64,000 nucleotides of DNA from Luteimonas abyssi (GTDB lineage: Bacteria > Pseudomonadota > Gammaproteobacteria > Xanthomonadales > Xanthomonadaceae). Under the pieces are notes generated by a model. The model saw only the letters and a list, made by a program, of their open reading frames with translations. It searched no databases and was not told the origin of the DNA. The stretch is from contig NZ_KQ759763.1 of the NCBI RefSeq assembly GCF_001482195.1, positions 3,288,024 through 3,352,023 of the forward strand, given 5' to 3'. Shown here one piece after another: positions 47,412 through 56,281 of this stretch. Numbering within the stretch: position 1 is the stretch's first letter; every line of letters starts with the position of its first letter. The position numbers and the translations under genes are program-made.

Positions 47412-48773
47412 ATGGTCATCCCCTCGTCCTCACCGCTATCGAGCTTGTTGCCCGGGGGTCCGCGCTCCGGCGGGCTCTCAGGGCTCCTGCAGACCCTGAC
47501 CAGCCCACTGGCGCAGGCGCTGCGCCTGGGGCCAGGCGGGCCGGGATCGCCCGGCGGGCCGCTGAGTCATCTTCCGGGCGCCCAATCCGGCCCGCCGACG
47601 CACGCCAACGCGCCTGCGCATGCCGGCCCGCCAGCGCACGCCAACGCGCCCGCCCATGCCGGGCCACCGGGAAGCGGCCATGTGCCGGGCGCAGCGCCGC
47701 CAGCGGGCACCAGCCCCTCGACGACGGCGCATGCCCCCACCCACGACGGTCCGCTCGGCCGTGTGGTCCAAGCGTTGAACCAGTTGGCCGGCAGTCTGGC
47801 GACGCCGCGCGCGTCCGCCACACCAACAACCGCCACGACGCCACAGGCCGCCATGGCGCAGGAATCCGCATCGACGCTGGGGCTGCGGGGCGGTCTCGCG
47901 CCGCAAGCCGGTCTCGGATCGCAGATGGCGGCCGCAACCGGCGCCCCGTTCGCCGCGGCCAGCCCGCGCCTGCCGCCGGGCGCCGCGCCCCCGGTGGCCA
48001 CGCCCATGGCTGCCACCAGCACGCCTGCGCCGGCCATGGCGACGGGCACCACGACGACCGCCCTGCCCCCAGGCATGCAACCGGGCCTCATGCCGCTACG
48101 CGGCGATGCCTTGGCAGCGTCCGCCCGGCAGGCAGGCGACGCCGCGTTGGCTGCCGGCGATCGGGCCGCCACCGCCGCCACGCTGGCGGCCGCCTCGTCG
48201 GCGAGCGGCAACACGGCGGCGACTGCGGCGACCGCCGCCCATGCCGCTGCAGCGAGCGCGGCCGGCGCCACGCTGGCGGCGAATCCCCTCGCGCCGACGG
48301 TCCTGCCGCTCGCCGATGCGCGCGGCAACCCGATGCTGGCGGGCAACGATGCGCGCCCCGGGCAGATCGGCCGGGCCGATGGCGCGACCGCCCAGGGCCA
48401 CACCGTCACCGGCCCGGGCCGGCCCGGCGACGACACCGCACGCCGGGACCGCCGTGGCGGCTGGAACGGTCTGCTCGCCACACTCGGCGCGGGCTCGGCG
48501 GCGGCGCGCGAGGAACTGGCGGATCTGCGCGAGGCCGAGCTCGCCTACCAGTGGCTGTACTGGGTGCTCACGCTGGCGGCGTACGGAGCGCTGGGTCTGC
48601 TGCTGGCCTCGGCCTTCGTGTGGCTGGGCGCCCCCCGGATGCCCACCGGATTGCTCGGCCAGCCCTCGACCATGGGTTGGCTGGTCGCGATCGGTCTGGG
48701 GTGCGCGGTCGGCGCCTGGCGGCTGGCGACGCACCGCGACTCCCGGCGCGACCGGACCGACGTGTCCTCCTGA
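47412..48773 (+). CDS. Ala/Pro/Gly-rich putative T3SS-associated membrane or secreted protein
   Basis: A 453-residue protein with no recognised family. Residues 1 to about 370 are low-complexity (Ala, Pro, Gly, Thr, Met, His) and include a tandem repeat of about 12 residues around PPAHANAPAHAG (residues 61-84). A charged stretch follows (ARRDRRGG, EELADLREAEL). Two hydrophobic helices close it: WVLTLAAYGALGLLLASAFVWL (about 381-402) and GWLVAIGLGCAVGAWRLA (about 421-438), with a basic tail. The disordered Ser/Pro-rich start and the shared CCTAGGG box suggest a T3SS effector or translocator, but this is inference. Confidence 0.6.
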   Translation: MVIPSSSPLSSLLPGGPRSGGLSGLLQTLTSPLAQALRLGPGGPGSPGGPLSHLPGAQSGPPTHANAPAHAGPPAHANAPAHAGPPGSGHVPGAAPPAGTSPSTTAHAPTHDGPLGRVVQALNQLAGSLATPRASATPTTATTPQAAMAQESASTLGLRGGLAPQAGLGSQMAAATGAPFAAASPRLPPGAAPPVATPMAATSTPAPAMATGTTTTALPPGMQPGLMPLRGDALAASARQAGDAALAAGDRAATAATLAAASSASGNTAATAATAAHAAAASAAGATLAANPLAPTVLPLADARGNPMLAGNDARPGQIGRADGATAQGHTVTGPGRPGDDTARRDRRGGWNGLLATLGAGSAAAREELADLREAELAYQWLYWVLTLAAYGALGLLLASAFVWLGAPRMPTGLLGQPSTMGWLVAIGLGCAVGAWRLATHRDSRRDRTDVSS

Positions 48774-48962
48774 CATCGATGGGGCCGGGCGCCGTCCGCC
48801 GGCCCCGCCGCCCGCGCAGCGCGACGGCGCTGTCCGCCCGTCGGCAGGCGTCCGCGATGCGCATCGCGACGAACGCCCGACCCGACGCGGCCCTCTGGTC
48901 CCGGTGTGGCCTCAGCAGGGGGCCACCGAGGGGGCGATCGCCCCTCACGGCATCGCCGCATC

Positions 48963-49790
48963 TCAGCCGACGCACTCCGGCACCTGGATCATCCGCATCG
49001 GGCCGCCCGAGAAGTCCGCGATGTTGCGGACCCGCCACACGAATCTCCGGCAGGACGTCCGCGCCTCGTCGTCGGCGCCGTCGGACGCGGTCGCCGGACC
49101 ATCGCCGGCATCGCGACGCAATCGGTACGCGAACACGAAGCGGGTCCCCGCCGGCAGGCCCTTCGCCGATGCCGCGGCCAGCGTCACCTCCACATCGAGA
49201 TCGAAGTCGGTCGGCGAGACCCGCCCATCGAAGCGCAGTTGCTGATCGCCCATCCGCCCGTGCCCCGCGACGGTCCCATCCGCGTCGATCCCGACCTGTA
49301 CCTCCTCGCTCCGGCTACGCCAGCCGCCGTCGGCCCGACGCCCGTCCAGGAAGAAGGACGCGTCCCCTTCGACCTTGATGTTGCCTGCCAGCACGAGGGC
49401 GACACCGGCATCGTTGCGTTCGAGATGGATGCTGCCGCGTCCGGAGTCCCGGATCGCACCGGCGCCCTGGCCCGGCACGTCGGCGCGCACTTCGACGCTG
49501 CCCAGATAGGGCCGGCCGTCGAAGGGGGTGCCGATGCCGTCGCGCACGCCGGCATCCGCCGTCCCGGCATCGGGCATCGGTGCCGCAGCAGGCGAGGCCG
49601 TGTGGTTCGCCCCGCCTGCGTCTTCCGCGGATCCACAGGCCACGAGCACCAGCGCCAGCGCGCCCGCGACGACCAGGCGGCGCCACTGGAACCGCGCGTC
49701 GCGCCGGTCGCCCGCACGCGAAGAAACGCCCCCGGCAGAGCCGGGGGCGTTCCGTGACCGTATTGCCTGGCGCTTACTGCTTGCGAGCAA
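48963..49790 (-). CDS. Putative lipoprotein, unknown function
   Basis: The only in-frame ATG gives 275 residues, with a hydrophobic segment and lipobox LVLVAC (Cys52) followed by GSAEDAGG. The rest looks like a beta-rich periplasmic domain (GSIHLERNDAGVALVLAGNIKVEGDASFFLDG; QLRFDGRVSPTDFDLDVEVTL). A 51-residue leader is too long for a lipoprotein signal, and ATG 49790 lies inside the upstream gene and before a terminator hairpin. The true start may therefore be a non-standard codon nearer residue 30. No family recognised. Confidence 0.55.
   Translation of the reverse strand: MLASSKRQAIRSRNAPGSAGGVSSRAGDRRDARFQWRRLVVAGALALVLVACGSAEDAGGANHTASPAAAPMPDAGTADAGVRDGIGTPFDGRPYLGSVEVRADVPGQGAGAIRDSGRGSIHLERNDAGVALVLAGNIKVEGDASFFLDGRRADGGWRSRSEEVQVGIDADGTVAGHGRMGDQQLRFDGRVSPTDFDLDVEVTLAAASAKGLPAGTRFVFAYRLRRDAGDGPATASDGADDEARTSCRRFVWRVRNIADFSGGPMRMIQVPECVG
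49721..49750 (-). terminator. Strong terminator after the 118-residue gene
   Basis: An 11-base perfect stem ACGCCCCCGGC / GCCGGGGGCGT (49726-49750) with a three-base loop. On the minus strand it is followed by TTTCTT. It ends the 50807-49774 transcription unit and cuts across the start region of the lipoprotein frame. Confidence 0.85.
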
Positions 49791-50130
49791 GATCCTTGTT
49801 GCCCTCGCCCAGCGTCTTGATGATGGTGCTCATGGCCTGCAGCATCTGGCCCAGCTGCTGACCCAGCGTGGTCAGGCGGGCGTTGAGCTCGGACAGGCCG
49901 CTGCCGTCGTCGGCGGTCGCCTTCGGATTGTCGACCTGGGCGCGCTGCAGGGTGTCGATCTGCTTGGCGAGATCGAGCATGTTCTCACCCATGCTGTCGG
50001 CGATCTTGCCCAGTGCCAGCGCGATGGCGAGCATCCAGCCGCCGCCCTTGGCACGCGACAGGTTGGCCTCGGCGGCACGATCGATTTCGGAATTGTTGAC
50101 GTACGAGAAGGTGTTCATGTCGACGGACAT
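49774..50130 (-). CDS. Small helical T3SS-associated protein (118 aa), candidate translocon or filament component
   Basis: A 118-residue cysteine-free, mostly helical protein. It has a hydrophobic segment GGWMLAIALALGKIADSM (about 29-46) followed by heptad-like ENMLDLAKQIDTLQRAQ and LNARLTTLGQQLGQMLQAMSTIIKTL. AAGGA lies seven bases before ATG 50130. It is the last gene of the unit that starts at 50807. I do not recognise the family. Size, helicity and lack of Cys fit secreted T3SS proteins. Confidence 0.7.
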   Translation of the reverse strand: MSVDMNTFSYVNNSEIDRAAEANLSRAKGGGWMLAIALALGKIADSMGENMLDLAKQIDTLQRAQVDNPKATADDGSGLSELNARLTTLGQQLGQMLQAMSTIIKTLGEGNKDLARKQ

Positions 50131-50186
50131 TGGAATTTCCTTTTGATGATCGAGAGGTGATGCGGGAACCGCGTGACGCGCGTGGA

Positions 50187-50807
50187 TCAACGCGGGCGCG
50201 GTGGGGCTCTCAACCGTCGGGAACGTGACTGGGTGATCTCGGTGCGCAGCGGCAGTACGCCGTCGCCGGACGCAGCTGTCGGCGTCGCCGCCTTCTGTGC
50301 GGCTTCCGCCTCGCCTTGCGCGACCTGCGCACGGAACCACTCGAGCGCGGCGTCCTCGCCATCGGACTGCATGCGCCGGCTGAATTCGATCGCGAGCTTC
50401 GACTCGCGGCTCTGCAAGGGCGCGATCGCCTGCTCGAGCTGACGGACCAGATCGTTGGCCTCGTTCTCGGCGATGGCGCCACTGTCCTGCATCGACTGCA
50501 CCGCCTCGACCCAGATGCCGCGATTGCCGAGCTGCTCGAGTAGATCGAGGCCGTCGGGCGCGTCGTCCAGCGCCAGCCCGAACTGCTCGCGCAGGAAGGC
50601 CTTGGTTTCCGGATCGAGCGAGGGGTCCTCGTCGAGCGCGCTGGTGAACTGCGCGATCAGATCGTTCATGCCGTCGTTCGCTTCGGCCAGCGCCTTCATC
50701 GGCTCCGGCGACGATGTCGCGCCCCGAGCCAACGCGCCGGGCACCTGCACGCCTTCCGTCCGGGGACGGCGCGTCGGGGTCGGTCTGCGGGGCGGGCGAA
50801 GCGCCAT
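50187..50807 (-). CDS. T3SS-associated protein of unknown family (206 aa), paralogue of the 103-aa protein
   Basis: A 206-residue protein with a basic, Pro/Arg-rich start (MALRPPRRPTPTRRPR) that could be a secretion signal, then an acidic helical region. The segment GAIAENEANDLVRQLEQ followed by SKLAIEFSRRM matches the 103-residue protein at 50957 (GALDARDESDLIRQFDE ... DLVAEYERR). GGAG lies six bases before ATG 50807. Box B lies upstream. Effector or chaperone roles are both possible. Confidence 0.7.
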   Translation of the reverse strand: MALRPPRRPTPTRRPRTEGVQVPGALARGATSSPEPMKALAEANDGMNDLIAQFTSALDEDPSLDPETKAFLREQFGLALDDAPDGLDLLEQLGNRGIWVEAVQSMQDSGAIAENEANDLVRQLEQAIAPLQSRESKLAIEFSRRMQSDGEDAALEWFRAQVAQGEAEAAQKAATPTAASGDGVLPLRTEITQSRSRRLRAPPRPR

Positions 50808-50900
50808 GGCGAACTCCGGAAGAAGGGAATGTTGCTGACGGTGCTGCGAACGATGTGAAACCTGTGTTGCCAGTCTCCGAATCCTCCCGACGCCCGGCAA

Positions 50901-50918
50901 GCTGGGGCGGACCCTAGG
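50901..50918 (-). promoter_or_regulatory. CCTAGGG box B
   Basis: On the minus strand, CCTAGGGTCCGCCCCAGC, ending 93 bases before ATG 50807. Same orientation relative to its gene as boxes A and D. Confidence 0.5.
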
Positions 50919-50956
50919 GCGTCGTGAGGCGGCTCCCGACGTGCGGAGCCAGGGCG

Positions 50957-51268
50957 TCAGCCGGCCGACGCCGTCAGCGCCGGCAGGGTCGCGAACAGGC
51001 GCGCCAGGCGCGTGCCCTGCTCCCGGCCCAACGCCTGCGCAGCCTCGCCGAGCCAGCCATCCGCGGCGTCGCGGCCCTGTTCGGCGGTACGGCGTTCGTA
51101 CTCCGCCACCAGGTCGCCGCGGACCCGCTGGAATTCGTCGAGCGTCTCGTCGAATTGCCGGATCAGATCGGACTCGTCGCGCGCGTCGAGCGCGCCTTGC
51201 GCGCGCAGGTCGCCCAGTGCGGCGATGAAGTCCTCACGGCTGCCCAGCGCGACCGGAGCGTCCTGCAC
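50957..51268 (-). CDS. T3SS-associated protein of unknown family (103 aa)
   Basis: A 103-residue acidic helical protein starting four bases after the stop of the 72-residue gene. It shares GALDARDESDLIRQFDE and the following EYERR region with the 206-residue protein nearby. Small size, acidity and a place next to a putative secreted protein are typical of T3SS chaperones, but no known chaperone family is recognised. Confidence 0.65.
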   Translation of the reverse strand: MQDAPVALGSREDFIAALGDLRAQGALDARDESDLIRQFDETLDEFQRVRGDLVAEYERRTAEQGRDAADGWLGEAAQALGREQGTRLARLFATLPALTASAG

Positions 51269-51272
51269 GGGA

Positions 51273-51491
51273 TCAGTTCCGGAAGTTCTGGATCGCCGCG
51301 TTGATCCCCTGCATCCAGTTGCTGTTGAGGATGTTGTCGGCGGCCTGGTTGCCGCTGCTGCCGGACTGGCCGAGCATCGAACCCATGAAGTTGTTGGCGA
51401 GCTGGCTCAGGAGCTGGCCGCCGGGCACTGCATTCAGGGTGGACTGGATGGTGTTGGACAGGACATTGCTGATGCCATCGAACAGACTCAT
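51273..51491 (-). CDS. Small Asn/Gln/Ser-rich secreted-type protein (72 aa)
   Basis: A 72-residue cysteine-free protein, MSLFDGISNVLSNTIQSTLN at the start, rich in Asn, Gln, Ser and Gly, with amphipathic helices. These features recall harpin-like or pilus/needle-type T3SS substrates. No exact family is recognised. GGGAG lies eight bases before ATG 51491. Box C lies upstream. It heads a unit with the 103-residue gene. Confidence 0.65.
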   Translation of the reverse strand: MSLFDGISNVLSNTIQSTLNAVPGGQLLSQLANNFMGSMLGQSGSSGNQAADNILNSNWMQGINAAIQNFRN

Positions 51492-51574
51492 GGTGTCGTC
51501 TCCCGTTGCGTGTCGCTGGAATTGGGTGCCGGTCGGGCGAGCGTGTCGCCCGTCGCACTTCACTGTGCCCAACT

Positions 51575-51607
51575 GCATGCGTCGGTCCTAGCTGGGGCAA
51601 ACCCCAG
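51575..51607 (-). promoter_or_regulatory. Diverged CTAGG box C next to a hairpin
   Basis: On the minus strand, GCTAGGACCGACGCATGC at 51592-51575, ending 83 bases before ATG 51491. Directly upstream is the perfect inverted repeat CTGGGG-N4-CCCCAG (51592-51607). It could end the sctF-sctP operon or belong to the regulatory element. Confidence 0.4.
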
Positions 51608-51626
51608 CCCGCCGCCGCGGTTCCAT

Positions 51627-52331
51627 TCAGCCGTGCAATTGCGGGTCGATCTGCAGCTCGCCCAGGTCACGCTCGGCGAAACGGCGCGCGAGTTCAGGGG
51701 CCGCTTCGCGGATCGCGTCGTAGCTGCCGCGCGAGCGGGTGTCGGCCTTCAGCAGCCAGCCGGTCTCGGTCCGCGTGAGCAGCAGGTCGGTGCCGGGCAA
51801 CGTGGCATCGGCCATGCGCAGCAGGACCTGGCCGTCCGACGCCTGCGCGCCCTGGCTGCCGGCCACCGCGAGCTGGCGGACGTGACGCTCGAGCAGATCG
51901 CTGAACGTGCCGGCATTCATCGACGGCGGAGCCGGCAATGCAGGCGCGGCACCGTCGCGCAGCGCCGACTGCGCCTGCATCATCGCCATGATCTCGGTGG
52001 CCTCCAGGACCTGCTGGCGGGCGGTTTCGCTGGCGTCCTCGCCACGGGCACCCACCGCGTCCACGCGCAGACCCTCTTCCGCGACCGAGCGCGCGATCTG
52101 CGCGCTTTCGGTGCGCGACTCGCCACGCAGCTCGCCGGCCTGCTGCTGCCGCGCCTCAGCGAAGGCCAACTTCGCTTCCCGGTTCGACTGCCCGGCCTGG
52201 CGCAGCACGTCGCGGAACCGGTCGACCTGTTCGCGCGGAGGAGGCGCGCGCTCGGCGTCCCGACCCTTCTGGTTGTCCTGCACGCGCGCATCGGCGGCGC
52301 GGTCGGCGGATGGATTGCGTTCGATGCTCAT
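51627..52331 (-). CDS. sctP: SctP-like T3SS needle-length/substrate-switch protein
   Basis: A 234-residue hydrophilic protein, rich in Gln, Arg and Ala, with a disordered first half. The C-terminal part, DLLLTRTETGWLLKADTRSRGSYDAIREAAPELARRFAERDLGELQI, resembles the compact C-terminal domain of YscP/HpaP/HrpP proteins. The N-O-P gene order supports this. It starts seven bases after the sctO stop. Assignment rests mainly on position. Confidence 0.65.
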   Translation of the reverse strand: MSIERNPSADRAADARVQDNQKGRDAERAPPPREQVDRFRDVLRQAGQSNREAKLAFAEARQQQAGELRGESRTESAQIARSVAEEGLRVDAVGARGEDASETARQQVLEATEIMAMMQAQSALRDGAAPALPAPPSMNAGTFSDLLERHVRQLAVAGSQGAQASDGQVLLRMADATLPGTDLLLTRTETGWLLKADTRSRGSYDAIREAAPELARRFAERDLGELQIDPQLHG

Positions 52332-52338
52332 GACGACC

Positions 52339-52830
52339 TCAGCTGTGTCCGGACGTCGCATGGCGGGCCAGGATCAGGTCCGCCGCTGCGTCCTCCTCGC
52401 GATTGATCTCCAGCGCGATCTGCTCGTCGCGCCAAAGACGCTTGCGCTTTTCCAGGGCATCCTCTCGCCCCTTGGCGCGGAAATAGGCCTGCTTGGCCTG
52501 CTCCAGCGCCTGCTCCGCCTCCCGCAGCCGTCCCTGCGCGGCCTGCAGGCGCTGCTGCCCCGCCAGGACATGCGCGGCGAGCAGTTCGATGTGCGCTTCG
52601 CGCTGTTCCATCACCATCGGCCAGGACAGGCCCGGCGACGGCGGATCGAGCAAGCGGCTGCGCTGGGCGGCGCGGGTCCGCTGCAGCTCGGTGATCTCGT
52701 CGCCGATGCGCGTGCACTCGTCGCGGCAGGCCGCCACCACGCGCTGGCGCGCCAGCACCTCCAGGCGCGCGGTCTCGGTGCGGTGCGCGCGCAGCTTGAG
52801 CAGCGTCTGCAGGGGATAGCGGCGGCTCAT
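52339..52830 (-). CDS. sctO: T3SS stalk protein SctO
   Basis: A 163-residue, almost entirely helical coiled-coil protein ([23 protein letters not shown], then [23 protein letters not shown]). This is the YscO/FliJ type, the central stalk of the export ATPase. Start ATG 52830 overlaps the sctN stop by four bases. Confidence 0.8.
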   Translation of the reverse strand: MSRRYPLQTLLKLRAHRTETARLEVLARQRVVAACRDECTRIGDEITELQRTRAAQRSRLLDPPSPGLSWPMVMEQREAHIELLAAHVLAGQQRLQAAQGRLREAEQALEQAKQAYFRAKGREDALEKRKRLWRDEQIALEINREEDAAADLILARHATSGHS

Positions 52831-54182
52831 CCGAGCAGCTTCCGCAACGCCTGGGCCGACTGTTCGAACGGCACCAGCTCCGACGACGACTGCTGCAGCA
52901 GCGCGCGGATCGGGCCGATCTTGGCGATCGCCGCGTCGGCGTCGGGATCGCTGCCGCGCTTGTATTCGCCCAGTTGCAACAGCAACTCGATGTCCTGATG
53001 CTTGGCCAGCAGCTTGCGCAACTGGCCGGCGGCGCGCAGGTGCGACGCGTCGACCACCCGCGGCATGGTGCGGCTGAGGCTGGTGAGCACGTCGATGGCC
53101 GGGTAGTGGTAGGCCGCCGCCAGCTTTCGCGACAGCACGATGTGGCCGTCGAGGATCGAGCGCACTTCCTCCACGATCGGGTCGCCGCCGTCCTCGTCCT
53201 CGGCCAGCACCGTGTAGAAGGCGGTGATCGATCCCTTGTCGTTGTTGCCGGCGCGCTCGAACAGGCGCGGCATCGCGCTGAAGACCGACGGCGGAAAGCC
53301 GCGTCGCGCCGGCGGCTCGCCGATCGCCAGCCCCACGTCGCGCAGCGCGCGTGCGAAGCGGGTGACCGAATCCAGCAGCAACAGCACACGCTTGCCCTGG
53401 TCGCGGAAGTGCTCCGCGATGGCGGTGCCGGCCCAGGCGGCGCGGCTGCGCTCCAGCGCCGGGCGGTCGGACGTGGCGACCACGATCACCGATTTCGCCA
53501 GGCCGGCTTCGCCCAGGTTGTCGTGAATGAACTCGCTGACCTCGCGTCCGCGTTCGCCGACCAGCACGATCACGTTGATGTCGGCGTCGCCGCCGCGCGC
53601 GAGCATGCCAAGCAGCGTGCTCTTGCCCCCGCCGGCCACCGCGAAGATGCCGATGCGCTGGCCTTCGCCCGCGGTCATGACGGTATCGATCGCGCGAACG
53701 CCGGTGGAGAACGGACGCTCGATCAGGTTGCGCGTGAGCGGATTGGGCGAGGCCGCGTAGATCGGCGCATCGACGGTCGGACCGCGGACCGGGCCACGTC
53801 CGTCGATCGGCTCGCCATGCGCATCGAGCACCCGGCCCAGCAGGCCGGCCCCGGCCTTGAGGGCGGCCTGGCGCCCGGTGGCGTAGACCTCGGTGGTCGC
53901 GGAAATGCCGTCGAGCGCGCCCAGCGGTGTGAGCAATGTGTGCTGCCGCGAGACGCCGACCACTTCCGCGGCGAGCGAGAACGCCGGATCGCCCTCCCCG
54001 GCCGGATTGCGCAGATGGCACAACTCGCCGATGGCGGCCCGCAAGCCGGTCGCCCGGATCAGCGTGCCGTAGGCGTCGGCGACCTTGCCCACGCGCTGCA
54101 CGGTCTTGACCGCCGACAGCGCGCCCAGCAGCGGGTCGCCGGCCTGGGCGAGCATCGTGTCGAGGGCGTCCGTGCGGCTCAT
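52827..54182 (-). CDS. sctN: T3SS export ATPase SctN
   Basis: A 451-residue hexameric ATPase at the cytosolic base of the injectisome, which unfolds substrates and strips chaperones. Walker A is [13 protein letters not shown] (Lys187) and Walker B is [32 protein letters not shown] and [22 protein letters not shown] are typical of the SctN/FliI family. The start overlaps the sctL stop (ATGA), and the 3' end overlaps sctO. Confidence 0.97.
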   Translation of the reverse strand: MSRTDALDTMLAQAGDPLLGALSAVKTVQRVGKVADAYGTLIRATGLRAAIGELCHLRNPAGEGDPAFSLAAEVVGVSRQHTLLTPLGALDGISATTEVYATGRQAALKAGAGLLGRVLDAHGEPIDGRGPVRGPTVDAPIYAASPNPLTRNLIERPFSTGVRAIDTVMTAGEGQRIGIFAVAGGGKSTLLGMLARGGDADINVIVLVGERGREVSEFIHDNLGEAGLAKSVIVVATSDRPALERSRAAWAGTAIAEHFRDQGKRVLLLLDSVTRFARALRDVGLAIGEPPARRGFPPSVFSAMPRLFERAGNNDKGSITAFYTVLAEDEDGGDPIVEEVRSILDGHIVLSRKLAAAYHYPAIDVLTSLSRTMPRVVDASHLRAAGQLRKLLAKHQDIELLLQLGEYKRGSDPDADAAIAKIGPIRALLQQSSSELVPFEQSAQALRKLLG

Positions 54183-54838
54183 CCGGGACCGTCCCGATGC
54201 GCGACACCGGCCAGGGCGGTGCGGATGGCCTCGATCTGCTGGGCCACGCCGGCGCGCACCTCCCCCGCCTCGGACACCACCACACAGCTCAGGGGATCCA
54301 GACTTTCGTCGTCGACCAGCTCGATCACGCCGACCGCCGGATGCGCCTGGCGCACCGCGCCCAGCCCCGCAGCCACGCCTTCGCGGGCCTGCGGATGGAC
54401 GCGGATCAACAGGAACTGCTCGGCCTGCGCGGCTTCCACCGCCTGCAGCACGAGCGGCGGCACCACCCGGGCGGCATCGAAACCGGGCGCGATGCGCGCC
54501 ACGATGGCGCAGGCCAGGTCGGACACGCGACCGGCGGCCTCGCCGAGCACGCGCGCGCGCTGCTCGTTGACGCCGGCCAGTTGTTCGGTCATCTGCTGCT
54601 GCGCGCGCGACAGGCCTTGCGCGAAGCCGGCCGCCTGGCCCTGCTCCCGCGCGCGCTCGACTTCGGCGGCGGTCTCGGCCTGCAGCGCGTTGACGTCGTC
54701 GATCAGCCGGTCGAGCTCTTCGAGTCGCGCCCAGGCGTGTGCGGGCACGATGCGGGCCCCCAACGCACGCGAGAACGCGCGCGCGTCGACCACGACGGCG
54801 GCGGACTCGGACGGCGGCGGGGGGCGTGATGCGGACAT
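54179..54838 (-). CDS. sctL: T3SS ATPase regulator/stator SctL
   Basis: A 219-residue protein with a Pro-rich start, a coiled coil ([38 protein letters not shown]) and a C-terminal domain resembling FliH/YscL ([40 protein letters not shown]). It links SctN to SctQ pods. Start ATG 54838 is favoured because CCGGAG lies nine bases upstream. ATG 54880 is possible but lies inside sctK. Confidence 0.88.
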   Translation of the reverse strand: MSASRPPPPSESAAVVVDARAFSRALGARIVPAHAWARLEELDRLIDDVNALQAETAAEVERAREQGQAAGFAQGLSRAQQQMTEQLAGVNEQRARVLGEAAGRVSDLACAIVARIAPGFDAARVVPPLVLQAVEAAQAEQFLLIRVHPQAREGVAAGLGAVRQAHPAVGVIELVDDESLDPLSCVVVSEAGEVRAGVAQQIEAIRTALAGVAHRDGPG

Positions 54839-54854
54839 TCGGCTGGGCTCCGGC

Positions 54855-55487
54855 TCAGGCGTTGCGCGCCCGGGTCTCATGGTGGGTACACAACAACAGG
54901 ACGGGTTTCTCCGGCAGGTACGTCGGCAGATCGGGCTCGCGCGGATGCAGCAGCGCCGTCCACTCGCCCAATGCGGGATCCCGTTGCGCCGCCCATGCCC
55001 GCAGCTCGGCCCGACCCTGGGCGGCGAACAGTGCATGCAGCGGCGCGTCGTCGTCGGGACCGCCGGCCTGCCAGGCCTGCTCCAGACCCTGGGTCATGCG
55101 CCGGGCGGTCTCGGCCGGCACCCGCGCGTCCCAGACGGTCGGATCGAGCGCGAGCAGGTAGCTGTTGCCCAGCGCGCGCTTGAACCTGCGCACGGGATCG
55201 CGCCGGATTTCCGCGCGGATCGCCGGGGCATACGCGAGCACACCGAGATCGCGCGCGAGGCGCCCGATCCGCGCCTTCGGCCAGCGGGTGACCAGGGTGG
55301 CCGGATCGTGGTCGAGGCGCGGTGCGAGCAGGGCGCCCGCGGTGCCTTGTTCCAGCAGGCCCCGCGCGAGCAGTCGACGCCCGAGCGGGCTGCGACGCGC
55401 GCGCGACAGCAGCGCGTCGGGGATCGGCTCGCCGTCGGCGGCGAACCAACCCGGATCGACCTCGGCCAGCAGCGCCTGCAGGGTCAT
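54855..55487 (-). CDS. sctK: T3SS sorting-platform protein SctK-like
   Basis: A 210-residue soluble protein between sctJ and sctL. The segment IGRLARDLGVLAYAPAIRAEIRRDPVRRFKRALG resembles the conserved core of the YscK family. SctK connects the cytosolic SctQ-SctL pods to SctD. The call rests on this similarity and on the J-K-L gene order. Confidence 0.8.
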   Translation of the reverse strand: MTLQALLAEVDPGWFAADGEPIPDALLSRARRSPLGRRLLARGLLEQGTAGALLAPRLDHDPATLVTRWPKARIGRLARDLGVLAYAPAIRAEIRRDPVRRFKRALGNSYLLALDPTVWDARVPAETARRMTQGLEQAWQAGGPDDDAPLHALFAAQGRAELRAWAAQRDPALGEWTALLHPREPDLPTYLPEKPVLLLCTHHETRARNA

Positions 55488-55494
55488 CGCCGGC

Positions 55495-56262
55495 TCAGCC
55501 GTTCCAGACCCGGCCCGGCTCGGCCTTGCGGGCCTGCGCGCGCTGGCGGAGGCGACCGGCCACGGCGAACAGGCCGCCGAGCAACGCGACCACCGCCAGC
55601 GCCACCGCGATCGCCAGCGGGCTGATCGACGACATCGCCACCGCGCCCTGGCGCTGCGGCGCCGCCGAGCCCGGCCCGGCGAAGCTCTGGAACTTCACCG
55701 TGACCTTGTTGATGTCGACCATCCCGGGCACGCCGTCCTTGATGACCATCTTCATCTCGGTCTCGTAGTCGCGCACGTTGATGCCGGGTTGGCCGAAGAT
55801 CACCACCGAGGCCGACGCATCGGTCGAATTGCCGCCCAGCGGATCGCGCTCGGGCAGGTTGATGTGCACATGCGCCTCGGCCACGCCGGGATAACGCGAC
55901 AACGTGCGCGACAGTTCCTGCTGCAGGCCGTGCTGGAGCATCGAGCGTTCGGTCTGGGCGGAGGTGGAGAACCCGTCCTTGCGGAAGATGTCGCCCAGCG
56001 CCTGGTAACGCTGGCCGGGCAGGCCGCGCGCATGCAGTACCTGCATGGCCTGCGGGAAATCCGACTGGTCGACGCGGACTTCCCACGCGGTCTTGCTGGC
56101 CGAGACGCGCTTCTCGGCGCCGATGTTGCTGGCGAGCAGGGCCGCGAGCACTTCGTTGGCCTGGCGCTCGTCGAGGTCCGAGTACAGCGTGGTCCGGCTG
56201 CATGCCGCCAGCAGGACGCACAGCAGCGCCAACAACCAAAGACTCCATCGTTTGCCGGTCAT
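55495..56262 (-). CDS. sctJ: T3SS inner MS-ring lipoprotein SctJ
   Basis: A 255-residue lipoprotein. The lipobox LLAAC gives Cys21. It continues with SRTTLYSDLDERQANEVLAALL, the YscJ/FliF-like ring-building domain with AEAHVHINLPERDPLGG, and a C-terminal membrane helix (PLAIAVALAVVALLGGLFAVAG). It forms the periplasmic ring with SctD. Length is normal. Confidence 0.97.
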   Translation of the reverse strand: MTGKRWSLWLLALLCVLLAACSRTTLYSDLDERQANEVLAALLASNIGAEKRVSASKTAWEVRVDQSDFPQAMQVLHARGLPGQRYQALGDIFRKDGFSTSAQTERSMLQHGLQQELSRTLSRYPGVAEAHVHINLPERDPLGGNSTDASASVVIFGQPGINVRDYETEMKMVIKDGVPGMVDINKVTVKFQSFAGPGSAAPQRQGAVAMSSISPLAIAVALAVVALLGGLFAVAGRLRQRAQARKAEPGRVWNG

Positions 56263-56281
56263 GGCGCCCCCTCCTCCGAAC

